DNA of 64,000 nt from Sipunculus nudus (taxonomy: Eukaryota; Annelida; Sipuncula; Golfingiida; Sipunculidae), in the NCBI GenBank assembly GCA_026874595.1, contig CM049311.1:44953676-45017675 (forward strand), read 5' to 3'. The notes beneath the pieces were generated by a model. The model ran no database searches, was not told the origin of the DNA, and saw only the letters and a list, made by a program, of their open reading frames with translations. Positions within the stretch are counted from its first letter, which is position 1. Each line of letters begins with the position of its first letter. Position numbers and translations under genes: made by a program. This document shows, piece after piece, positions 48,220 to 58,659 of this stretch.

Positions 48220-49051
48220 AGGCTCTATCACTTTAGCACTGCTAGGGCCACATGGCCTGTTGTGTGCATGAATTTTGTTGCACGCAGGATAAATTCTGCG
48301 GGCAGGCAAAGATTTGGGTAGGTTTCACGTGGAACTTGCCTGTTGGATGCGTGGAATCTGCATGGTCCTTGCATGTGCTCCGTGTTACATGCAGGCCAGG
48401 CATGTGAGAGCTTACAGACACGTCCGTGTTAGTTCCGGGCCACATACAGGCCCTGCAGGTTATCTGCGTGCCAGCTCTGGGCCAGATACGGGGGAATTGC
48501 CTGCAAGGCGCAAGAGTTGTGCGTGTCGGTAGCGGGACTGTTTATATGACAGAGGTAATCGCTGAACGCCAGCAACTTGCCGCAGCCAGCCCTCAGATTA
48601 CCAGCAGGAAGACAGTAACTGGCCCTCAACATGCTCTCCCTTTCCTCGTATACCTTGCTCTAGGCCCACAGAAATGACAGGATACACACGCAGGTTGGCA
48701 GTACCAACACGGTTCCTTGTCAGCAAAACGCAGGCTCCATGCCCACATCTGACATGTGCTGGTGCCACAGGTCCACAACATACTTTCTTCAAGCAGGTTA
48801 ACTGCCTGTGACTTGCGGCCGCTACGTGCCTCCTGCAGGTGGTTTGCTTGAAATTTTGCCGGCAAACTCCTGCAGCTTACCCGGACCAAGTTTGAGCATG
48901 TTCAAAAATTGGCTGCAGGTAATTTGGACTTCGTGTGCACCCGCGGGCAAGTCCAGACAAGATACAGGCGAGATACTGCCAGGTCTGAGCCAACTGTAGG
49001 CAGCAAAAATTGTCACATGTAAGTTGCACGCAGTGCAAATGTGTCAGGGGC
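48220..49051. mobile_element. Candidate GC-rich TTAA-flanked insertion (about 830 bp)
   Basis: Base composition changes sharply: this block is rich in CCTGCAGG, GGCC and GCGTG motifs, while both neighbours are AT-rich. TTAA occurs at both edges (48216-48219 and 49052-49055). The inner ends (AGGCTCTATCACTTTAGCAC left; reverse complement of the right, GCCCCTGACACATTTGCACT) are only loosely similar and converge on GCACTGC. Many overlapping open frames here reflect GC content. A degenerate piggyBac-like or other MITE is possible; I cannot confirm it. Confidence 0.35.
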
Positions 49052-49255
49052 TTAACCATTGCATCAACTGGGCCAGTCTACTATTAGCACTACCACTTAA
49101 TGTTTATATCAAGATGTCAGAATATCAGAAAAGTACATTGATAAACAACCTAAGCTTTGTGCCATGACCCCTGTTTCATGTTCCTCACCTTTGTGGGTAA
49201 TTTAGTATTGGCTGGATTTTGACAGGGGATATATGTTTTCTCTTATTACTTCCAG

Positions 49256-49365
49256 GTTAAATTGTCTCACCTTGATTTAGACTATCATGCCCAGGACAAG
49301 ATGAAGAGACTGGTTGGAGATGGATATGATAGCAAAAGTGATACTATAACACTCATGGTTGACCG
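49256..49365 (+). CDS. MRPS35: MRPS35 (mS35) internal exon, third visible
   Basis: 110 bp with acceptor TTACTTCCAG and donor GTAGGC. It opens on a codon boundary, 36 codons are complete, and it ends CG of a split codon, presumably Arg. The product begins VKLSHLDLDYHAQDKMKRLV and continues GDGYDSKSDTITLMVDR. Human MRPS35, as remembered, has [20 protein letters not shown] and then TIKTDRCP, so this piece follows the previous exon directly. The following exon should encode a Cys-Pro-containing segment and is not in the remaining 14.6 kb. The donor is weaker than the other two (GTAGGC), but the phase and homology support this boundary. Confidence 0.93.
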
Positions 49366-49429
49366 GTAGGCTTTTGAATTTTATCCAACTGATTTCATCT
49401 CAGCTAATAGTATTAAACATCGGGTCTTT

Positions 49430-49510
49430 CTAAACACCAAAAAGTACCGAGAAGTTACCGGAAAGTAACTGGAAAGTACCAAAGTTACTGAAGAGACTTT
49501 GAAAGCACCA
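49430..49510 (+). repeat. AAAGTACC/AAGTTACYG degenerate tandem repeat
   Basis: CACCAAAAAGTACCGAGAAG, TTACCGGAAAGTAACTGG and similar. A matching stretch is at 53,100-53,215, so the minisatellite and the 330-bp repeat block lie between two copies. The complementary form appears at 58.38-58.53 kb. Confidence 0.6.
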
Positions 49511-49724
49511 TAGCAGATTAAGAAATGACCAATATTAACAAAGTTATGAGGAAAAACAAATGTTGATGTGTTTTGGTGAACTTGAACTTGACCTATTTAG
49601 ACAATACACATAGAACTTCCAGAAATCCTTAAGACGTTCTATATGTGTAAATTACAAAGAGATTCCAGGAAAGATGAGGCCTGAAGAATGTTTTGTGTAT
49701 GATGCATGTACCAGCAAGCAGGCA

Positions 49725-51117
49725 AAATTTATGACAGCTGACAACAGACAGAAATACTGACAAAGTGACCTGAAGGGGAGGGCAGTTGAGTAGAAATTTA
49801 GGACAGCTGACAAACAGACAGATATACTGACAAAGTGACCTGAAGGGGAGGGCAGTGGAGTAGTAATTTAGGACAGCTGACAAATAGACAGATATACTGA
49901 CAAAGTGACCTGAAGGGGAGGGCAGTGGAGTAGAAAAATTTAGGACAGCTGACAACAGACAGATATACTGGCAAAGTCACCTGAAGGGGAGGGCAGTGGA
50001 GTAGAAATTTAGGACAGCTGACAAACAGACAAATATACTGACAAAGTGACCTGAAGGGGAGGGCAGTTGAGTAGAAATTTAGGACAGCTGACAACAGACA
50101 GATATACTGACAAATTGACCTGAAGGGGAGGGCAGTGGAGAAGAAATTTAGGACAGCTGACAAACAGACAAATATACTGACAAAGTGACCTGAAGGGGAG
50201 GGCAGTGGAGTAGTGATTTAGGACAGCTGACAAACAGACAAATATACTGACAAAGTGAGCTGAAGGGGAGGGCAGTGGAGTAGAAATTTAGGACAGCTGA
50301 CAACAGACAGATATACTGACAAAGTGAACTGAAGGGGAGGGCAGTGGAGTAGAAATTTAGGACAGCTGACAACAGACAGATATACTGACAAAGTGACCTG
50401 AAGGGGAGGGCAGTGGAGTAGTAATTTAGGACAGCTGACAAACAGACAGATATACTGACAAAGTGACCTGAAGAGGAGGGCAGTGGAGTAGTAATTTAGG
50501 ACAGCTGACAACAGACAGATATACTGACAAAGTGACCTGAAGGGGAGGGCAGTGGAGTAGAAATATAAGACAGCTGACAAACAGACAGATATACTGACAA
50601 AGTGACCTGAAGGGGAGGGCAGTGGAGTAGAAATTTAGGACAGCTGACAACAGACAGATATACTGAAAAAGTGACCTGATGGGGAGGGCAGTGGAGTGGT
50701 AATTTAGGACAGCTGACAAACAGACAGATATACTGACAAAGTCACCTGAAGGGGAGGGCAGTGGAGTAGAAATTTAGGACAGCTGACAACAGACAGATAT
50801 ACTGACAAAGTGACCTGATGGGGAGGGCAGTGGAGTGGTAATTTAGGACAGCTGACAACAGACAGATATACTGACAAAGTGAACTGATGGGGAGGGCAGT
50901 GGAGTAGAAATTTAGGACAGCTGACAACAGACAGATATACTGACAAAGTGACCTGATGGGGAGGGCAGTGGAGTGGTAATTTAGGACAGCTGACAACAGA
51001 CAGATATACTGACAAAGTGACCTGATGGGGAGGGCAGTGGAGTGGTAATTTAGGACAGCTGACAACAGACAGATATACTGACAAAGCGACCTGATGGGGA
51101 GGGCAGTGGAGTGGATA
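49725..51117. repeat. Minisatellite, about 20 copies of a 69/70-bp unit
   Basis: Each unit contains GGACAGCTGACAACAGACAG, ATATACTGACAAAGTGACCT, GAAGGGGAGGGCAGTGGAGT and a short AT-rich end. Units with GACAACAGACAG are 69 bp and those with GACAAACAGACAG are 70 bp. Later copies (about 50.67-51.1 kb) carry GATGGGG and GTGGTAA where earlier ones have GAAGGGG and GTAGAAA. Minus-strand open frames up to 126 codons are by-products of the 69-bp (23-codon) period and overlap one another. Confidence 0.93.

Positions 51118-51143
<26 letters not shown>
51118..51143 (+). repeat. T26 homopolymer at the edge of the minisatellite
   Basis: Uninterrupted T from 51118 to 51143, directly after the last minisatellite copy. 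The following 600 bp (51.15-51.75 kb) is AT-rich with no family recognised. Confidence 0.85.
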
Positions 51144-51148
<5 letters not shown>

Positions 51149-51749
51149 TCTAGAATGTTTATTCCAACTGAATAACAACACCTTTAAGATATTTTGAAAA
51201 TATGATTTGAACAACATATTCACAGATAATACCATAAGTACCATGAGGTATATTTTCCATTGTACTAATTCTACTGCATGAAAACAACACACATGTGACT
51301 TAGTGAAAAATATTGTCAATGAAGCTGTTTGATACAATCTACCTTTGAAACTGTGTAACTAAAGGAGTATGTTACTAAAGTAGTATGACTAGAAGATATC
51401 ACGTAATAAAAGTACCTGGACAACTGCCATCCATAAGTTTGTCCATATGGACACTGAAACTGTGCAATATAAAAATGATAAAGATAATATGGACATTTTA
51501 CAGAAAAGATAGATATTCATATGATACCGTTTAAAACTCTGGTATCACCTATCATGACCTTCAATTACATTGGGCAAAACATTCAATTTTGGAGCATTTG
51601 ATTACCCCAGGTTCTGAGGTAATATTTTGACCTGAGCCTATTTTTTTTAATATAATAATAACAGAACATGATACAGAAGTCTCTTTCTGAATGCATTCAC
51701 TGCCTGTTAAAGGTTAAATGTCAACATACCATGATTTTAAAAATATAAC

Positions 51750-53000
51750 ATAAACAAAGACAGCTGACAAACAGACAGATATACAGACAAAGTCACCTGA
51801 AGGGGAGGGCAGTTGAATAGACCAGGTCATGTAAAAGAAGAAGAGGAAGAAATTGAGCCATGGTTTGTAATAATAGGACCAATATTGACAAAGTTATGAG
51901 GAAGATAAGACTTTGATATGTTTTCATGTCCTTGACTTTTGACCTGTATAAATAATATATATATAAGTCTTCAAGAAATGGTTCCTATATACAATATGTG
52001 TAGGTTACAGTTGATTCCTGCAAAGCTGTGGCTTTTAGAATACTATACATAAGATGCAAGAACCAGCAAGCAGGCGAAATTGAGGACACTGACAAACAGA
52101 AAGATATACTGACAAAGGGGTTGAGACCAGATGACTTGCCAAGGTTAGGGTGAAGACCCAGAGAAAGAAAAAAGCTAAAGATTATGTAATTGATGTCTAT
52201 AGTTTTGGAGATATGGCCAAAAAATTGATATGTAGTGGAGGTTTGAGTGCAGCAGCCCCTAGCAGTTATATCTTGAAAATGATAAATCACTTTCTCGATA
52301 TTAGTGTAGGATATTAGATGTACAAGTTTCAAAAGGATTCCTGCAACATTGTGGCCTGTAGAATGCTAATTGTAAGACGCAAGAACCAGTAAGCAGGTGA
52401 AATTGTGGACAACTCACAAACAGACAGACATACTGATAAAGTGACACAAGATTGAGACCAGATGACTAGACCAAGTTATGGAGAAGACCCAGAGGAAGAA
52501 AATAACCTATAGTTTATGTAAATAAGATTGATAGGTTTGGAGATATAATAAAAAAATGATATGTTGTGGTGGTTCCACTGCAGCCCTCCCTAGTGGCCAT
52601 TTCCCAAAAATGAAAAATTGCTTTCCAGATATTTGTGTAGGGAGTATGATGTACTAGATTCAAAAGGATTCCTGCAAAACTGTGGCCTGTATAATGCTAA
52701 TTGTAAGAAACAAGAACAAGCACCCAGGCAAAAGTTAGGACAGCTGACAAACAGACAGACATACTGACAAAATGACAAAAGAATGAGACCAGTTGACTAA
52801 ACCAATTTATGGAGGAGACCCAGAGGAAGAAAATGGGCCTAAGATTGTAAAGATACAAAAAATATTGACTAAGTTATGAAGAAAATAAAATTTTGTTGTT
52901 TATTGATGACCTTGACCTTCGACCTATATTTACTAAAATCAGTAGGCTTCAGGTTTTTTTTCAGTTTTGTATCAAATGAGTAAATTTGAAAGGCTCGCTG
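51750..53000 (+). repeat. Tandem repeat of about 330 bp, source of the minisatellite unit
   Basis: Landmarks CAAGAACCAGCAAGCAGGCG, CAAGAACCAGTAAGCAGGTG and CAAGAACAAGCACCCAGGC recur at about 52,058, 52,379 and 52,709, each followed by ACTGACAAACAGACAGAYAT-like sequence. Other shared phrases are AAAAGGATTCCTGCAA and TTTGGAGATAT. A single unit with the GAAGGGGAGGGCAGTTGA core lies at 51,765-51,825. Similar flanking sequence (GACCAATATTAACAAAGTTA) precedes the minisatellite at 49.53 kb. Confidence 0.75.
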
Positions 53001-53099
53001 GAAAACTGTTGCCAGAAAAGTGGAGACTGACAAACAGACAGTCAATCACATACAGAACTGACTGACATGCCTGCCCAAATTGAAGATTTTCAGCAAACA

Positions 53100-53215
53100 A
53101 AAATACAGAAAGGTACAGAAAAGTTACTGAAAAATTACAGTAAAGTTACTGAAAAGTACTGAAAAGTTACTGAAAAGTACTGTAGAATTAACAAAAAAGT
53201 TACTGAAATGACTAG
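53100..53215 (+). repeat. GAAAAGTTACTGAAAAGTAC degenerate tandem repeat
   Basis: Six to seven imperfect copies of AAAAGTTACTG and GAAAAGTACTG. It pairs with the stretch at 49.43-49.51 kb. Confidence 0.65.
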
Positions 53216-53239
53216 TATAGCACCTTGGTCTTATTTATT

Positions 53240-56200
53240 AGCTCAGCTGACATTTAGTCATCTGAGCTATAGCGATCACCCTTTGTCCGTTGGCCATCCG
53301 GCTGTCTGTCCGTTAACAGGGCACAAATCATAACGGCTGGACCTGGAATCTTCTCACTTTACATCCAGGGAGGTCCATGGAAAATCTCCTATTCTTCATG
53401 CTATAAGGCTCTGAAGTACCCCCAGATTAATGGAAAATTTACCTGTATTTTTTTTATTTTTTACGATTTTTTTTTCTCTATTTTTGAGACCTTAAAAGAT
53501 GCGGTATCTGTAAACAGGGCACAAAATGTAACGACTGGACCTAGAATCTTCTCTCTTGATATGCAGGTAGGTCCATGAAAAGTCTCCTTGGAGCTATAGG
53601 TCTTGGTCCATTGTCTGTCATCCATCCGTTCATCTGTCCATCCGTTAGACTGGCACGTTTTGAAACCTTTAGACCTAGGAATCCAAACTTCAGCATACTT
53701 TAGATGTCCCCAAAATCTCCTACCATACCAAAAATTGGGTCAATATGACTTAGTTCCTTTGAGATATTATTGTTTAACCAAAATTAGATTTGAATTTTGT
53801 AATTTTTTTAAGTTATAAGCATAAATTAAAATCAGTACCTTAAGTTTTGCCCAACTTTGACCATGGCCTGTTTTTTTTCCTGTAAGTACAATTGATTTAA
53901 TTTTCACAGCATGTAAACATAAGTATTTAATTTGTTAAAATCTGAAATTTGAAAATGAAAGCTTGAAAATTAGGCTAGTTATTGATTTTTTTCTTGAGGC
54001 TGTTTTGTAGTCATTTCCTTTTTCCAGATGCAAGGTCCAACTCCAGGTCACTGGAAGTCAGCTATGCCAGGGTTTCTGATTTGTTACAGTTATTCTCATA
54101 TCACCACCCCCATCCCCCAGAAACCCAACCCACCAAGTGTTATGCAGTAATTGTTATTGTTTTCACTGTATCTCTTTAATTGTAATGCTATTTCCACTCC
54201 AATATACAAAAACTTTCCTTTAAAAAGTCATTCATGGTGTAATCCAGAAGATGCTATGTTGTGTTTATGTAGCATTTTTAAAGAAATCTGTTTTCTCTTA
54301 AATGATTTTAACAAATATAATTAAACCAATCAGTATGCTAAAATGAAGCAAATTATGGATAAATAAAGGCACAAATTACAATTGTGAAATCTGAATCAAG
54401 TATTATTTTTAAATATTTATTGTTTTGCAAATTTAAAAGATATATATTTTTGTGGTAAAAAATAAACATTTGTATGCATGATGTGCTGTTATCTGACAGG
54501 ATTGAGATTAATGATGATGCAATTTAGAATTATGAATCAACTTTTATATTCAGATATATATGTTATATTGGAAATGTATAGCATTATAAACTTGTAATAA
54601 AAAAAAAACTGATGTGATAAAAAAGGAGGATCTAATACAATCATTTGTTCATTATTTTTCTGCCTCAGCAGAATTGGAGGTAAGGCTTTGTTTTTAATCC
54701 CAACATCCTCCCCCCAGCTGCCACTGATTCCTGTGCACTGGGACATTAGTTTTTATTGCAAATGTGTAAAATTTATTTATATTTAAATAATAATAGGATG
54801 AGAAAAATTAAGACCTTATTGAAACATATTCTTGCCTTAGGAGAATGGAACATAAAGTGATCAGCTCTGTCCATCATCTCTCCATTATCATTAAATATAT
54901 ATTAATTATGAAATTTTTCCTATCAGCACTGATAAAAAAACTTTCATATGCTGTATGTGTTTGGAATTAAGCTATTTAAGTCTGATATTTGATAGCAAAT
55001 TATATATTCAGTTGTGTATTATTGCAGATGTTAAACTTTAAACAAATTTGATATAATAAATAAATTATGAAATAATTGAAACTTAAATTATCAGCTTTGT
55101 TTGTCTACCAGTCTGTCTGTCTTTTTTTAAATATAAAGTAATAATGAATGAACTTTTTTATCCTGTAAGCATTGTTGAATTAAGTGAAAATCCTATGTAT
55201 ATACACTATAATAATACAGATATGTTGTAACTCCAACCATTCCAACCCCCCCCCCCCCCCCCCCACCACCACCAAGTCCTTTCATCTGTGGACTGGGGAT
55301 ATTAGTTATATTTCAACTGTATACATTTCATAAAATAAAAAAAACATATATTTAATAATACATATTATAAAAAAATATATTCAGTTGAACAAATGTGTAA
55401 ACTACTGAAATGTCAACAGTTAATCAAAAAGCCAACTAATGGTCATGGTAATAGTACAGATCATTTGTTCACAAACTGCTCCCATGCTTCAGTTTCAACA
55501 TTAGAAAACCCATGGTCAGATCAAAAAATTTTATTTGCAACAATTTCTTGCTTATCAGTCCAAACAAATCATATAAACCAACCATGGCCTATATTACCTC
55601 TTCCTCATAGACTTTATCTCCATTTGATATTATTTTAGATTTTTACCTTTAAGGTCAACTTCAGCTGAGCACAGTGACCCATGGGTCCCTTGTTTTTTCT
55701 CTATTTTTGAGACCTTGATGAAAGATGCAGTCATCTGTTAACAGGGCACAAATTTTAATAACTGGATTTAGAATCTTCTCTCTTGATATACAGGGAGGCC
55801 CATGAAAAGTCTCCTTGGTAACCCCCCCCCCCCCCCCCAGAATAACGGAAAATTTGATACAAAAGCTCAAGTATCTGAAAAACTAATGCATTGATCACCA
55901 TGATTCTGTGCATGGATATTGGTCATGGAATGTTTCATCAGTTCCTGCAGACTGGTGGGGCCACCTGTATTTTTCGATTTATTGCAATTTGTTTCTGTAT
56001 TTTTTATACCTATAAAGATGCAGTCATCTGTTAACAGGGCACAAATTTCAACGACAGTTTTTAGAATCTTCTTTCATGACATACAGGGAGGCCCATGAAA
56101 AGTCTCTTTGGAAACCTAAAATCAGGTTTCTGATACCCTTAACCCCTGTGCTATGGGGCTTCGAAGTACCTCCCAGAATAATGGAAAAATTTATACAAAA

Positions 56201-57747
56201 GCTCAAATATCTGAAAAACTAATGCATTGATCACCATAATTCTTTACATGGATATTGGTCATGGAATTTTTCATCATTTTCTACAGACTAGTGGTGCCAA
56301 CTGTATCTTTTCAATTTATAAAAAAAAAATTTCTATATTTTTGAGACCTTTAAAGATGCAGTCATCTGTTAACATGGCACAAATTGTAAAGACTGGACCT
56401 ATAATCTTGTATCTTGACATGCAGGGAGGCATATGAAAAGTCTCCTTAGAAACCTAAAATTAGGTCTCTGTTACCCATAACCCCTGAGCTATGGGGCTAC
56501 GAAGTACCCCCCCCCCCTTCGAATAATGGAAAATTTGATACAAAAGCTCAAGTATCTGAACAACTAATGCATTGATCATCATGATTCTGAGTTTGCATAA
56601 AGATCATTGAGTGTTTCAACAGTTCCTGCAGGGTGGTGGCGCCACCTGGATTTTTTTTCGAATTTTAAGCATTTTTTTCTATATTTTTGAAACCTTTATA
56701 GATGCGGCTCTTTTAACAGGGCACAAATCATAACCACTGAACCTAGAAACTTCTCACTTGACATCCAGGGAGATCCATTGAAAGACTCCTTGGAAACCTG
56801 AAATTAGGTCTCTGTTACCCATATCATCAAAGCTATGGGGCTCAGAAGTACCCCTAGAATAATTGAAAGCTTGATACAAAAGCTCAAGTGTCTGAACAAC
56901 TAATGCATTCATCAGTGATCATCATGATTCTTTGCATGCATGAAGATCAAGAAGTGTTTCATCATCTCCTGCACACTGGTGGTGCCACTTCAATTTTTTT
57001 TTTAATTTTGTAACACATTTTTTCTCTCTTTTTTTGAGACCTTTTATCATGTGGTAATCTGTTAACAGTGAAAAAATCGCAACCATTGGCCGTAGAATTT
57101 TCTTACTTGACATCCAGGGAGGTCCATGGAAAGCCTTCTTGGAAACCTGAAATTAGGCCCCTGTTACCCATATTTTCCAAGCTATGGTGCTTATACGTAC
57201 CCCCCAGAATAATGAAAAATTTGATTCAAATGCAGGGCACAAATCATAACCATTGGACCTAGAATCTTCTATTTTGACATCCAGGAAGGTCCATAAAAAG
57301 TCTCCTTGAAAACCTGAAATTATGTCTCTGTTACTTATATTCTCCAAGCTGTGGAGCTTATAAGCACCCACAGAATAATTGAAAATTAAATAACAAAGCA
57401 GGACACAAATCATAACCATTGGACCTAGAATCTTCTTGCTTAACATCCTGAGAGTTCCTCAAAAGTTCTCCTCAGAAACCAGAAATTAGGTTACTGTGAC
57501 CTATATTATCTGAGTTACAGGCCATGTTTGAGCACCCCAGAAATAATGCCAAATATACACAAATTGCCAGATTCCACAGGACAGCTGGATGGATTGTCAT
57601 CAAATTTGGTGTGCTTATGGGTCTTGATGCACGTAAGCTAATATGCATGAACTATGATGCCAGATACATTGTCTTAATTAGTTGCCTGTGCAAGGACATA
57701 TTGTCAACATTCCAGTCGGCTGAGCGTCATGACACATTGGTCACTTG
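53240..57747 (+). repeat. Family E element E-4, interrupted by H-2
   Basis: The 5' hairpin is at 53240-53268 (AGCTCAGCTGACA, TTT, AGTCATCTGAGCT), then GTCCGTTGGCCATCCGGC. One E core runs to about 53,592, then H-2. E resumes at 55693 (TTTTTCTCTATTTTTGAGAC) with about six core units, each with GGGCACAAAT and a GAAACCTGAAATTAGGTC stretch. One exact GGTGGCGCCACC is at 56635. The 3' end is GGCTGAGCGTCATGACACAT, TGGTCA and CTTG at 57747. C-runs at 55,823-55,838 and 56,507-56,517 sit at the same place in two cores (after GTACCCC). Confidence 0.75.
53593..55692 (+). repeat. Family H element H-2, longest copy
   Basis: Begins AGCTATAGGTCTTGGTCCAT with GTCATCCATCCGTTCATCTG, lacking the left arm of the 5' hairpin. 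It has an A-like core, a TTTCTTGAGGCTGTTTTG block, an AT-rich region, a C19 run (55246-55264), an open frame at 55393-55638, and 3' end CAGTGACCCATGGGTC followed by CCTTG at 55692. The left junction sits at GAGCTAT, a word also present in E cores. Confidence 0.7.
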
Positions 57748-58240
57748 TTTTTAAGTAATGGCTACCTCTGTCATAGGGCTGTATATACTTGTAAATACTG
57801 CCTAGAGAATATATAACTGTTCAATATTTCATATGATGTTCCCATTCAAATCAGCTTTAAAATCAAATTAGGTATCTAAACAATATAATGAGTAGATATT
57901 CCAAAAATAATTACTAGTATTTTAAATGAATTGCTTTAGTCTGTTGGATAAATTGGTTATCTTATTTGAAAAAGGGCATATTTACATCCAGATCTCTGGT
58001 ATTCTGTGTCCAGCCTGTTCCTGATTCTTAGTGTGAGTAAATCAAAATGTTGGACATACACTTTCCACACCATTAGCTTAGTATTTGAATATAAATTTTT
58101 TCATGATTTTCATTTGTGTTTTTTTTCTAGAACACCAGAAAAAAATAAAAATTAACAAAATCATGATTTTTTTACGCTGATTTTTATCACAATTAAAATC
58201 AATGATTTAATCTGAAAACCCAGTTTGGGTCTTATCAACA
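57748..58240. other. Intron sequence without recognised features
   Basis: AT-rich. No repeat family recognised, and no sequence resembling the expected next MRPS35 exon. Confidence 0.4.
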
Positions 58241-58659
58241 TTTTGTCACTTTATGGTGCTTCTCAGTCACTTCTCATCATCCTATAAAAAGGGTCTAAAA
58301 GAGCACACAAATTGCTAACTTTACTGACAGTCTAGAACAACTTTTTGATAATTTTTGGTGTTTACATTTATGTACAGGTGCTTTTATAGTCAGTTTAGTA
58401 ACTTTTTAGGTAGCTTTACAGTACTTTTCAGCAACTTTTTTTTATACTTTTTAGTATTTTCAGTATTTTCAGTAACTTTTCTGTACTGTTTAGTAACTTT
58501 TCTGTACTTTTCAGTATTTTTTTTTGTATTGTTTAATACTTATTTGAAAACATTTTGTCACTTTATGGTGCTTTTCAGTCGCGTTTAATCATGCTTTATA
58601 AGGGGTAGAAAAGAGCAAATAATTTGTTTATTTTACTAAAACAACTTTTTGGTAATTTT
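58241..58659 (+). repeat. Direct duplication flanking an AGTAACTTTTC-rich stretch
   Basis: TTTTGTCACTTTATGGTGCT with TTCAGTC, a TATAAAAAGGG-like phrase, AAAGAGCA and ACAACTTTTTG occurs at about 58,241-58,355 and again at 58,551-58,650, roughly 308 bp apart. Between them is CAGTAACTTTTCTGTACT-type sequence, the complement of the repeats at 49.4 and 53.1 kb. Confidence 0.65.

Larger units (their letters stand above)
9006..49365 (+). other. MRPS35: MRPS35 gene, internal portion (three exons, two complete introns)
   Basis: Gene-level span joining the three exons described separately. Introns inside the window are 9127-42400 (33,274 bp) and 42541-49255 (6,715 bp). The first exon starts on a codon boundary and ends one base into a codon. 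The second supplies the other two bases and ends on a boundary. The third starts on a boundary and ends two bases into a codon. The joined product is about 124 residues and aligns without gaps in order with the middle of human MRPS35 as remembered. Both the 5' end (start codon, targeting peptide) and the 3' end are missing; I looked for the expected next exon in 49.4-64 kb and did not see it. Nearly all intronic sequence is repeat. Confidence 0.9.

Noticed and set aside
48242-49059. Dense cluster of open frames on both strands
   Set aside because: A GC-rich block has few stop codons. Frames overlap on both strands and match no family I know.
49629-51337. Long minus-strand open frames with Cys/Leu-rich repeats (up to 126 codons)
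   Set aside because: They are generated by the 69-bp (23-codon) period of the minisatellite, occur in overlapping frames at once, and shift frame at each 70-bp unit.
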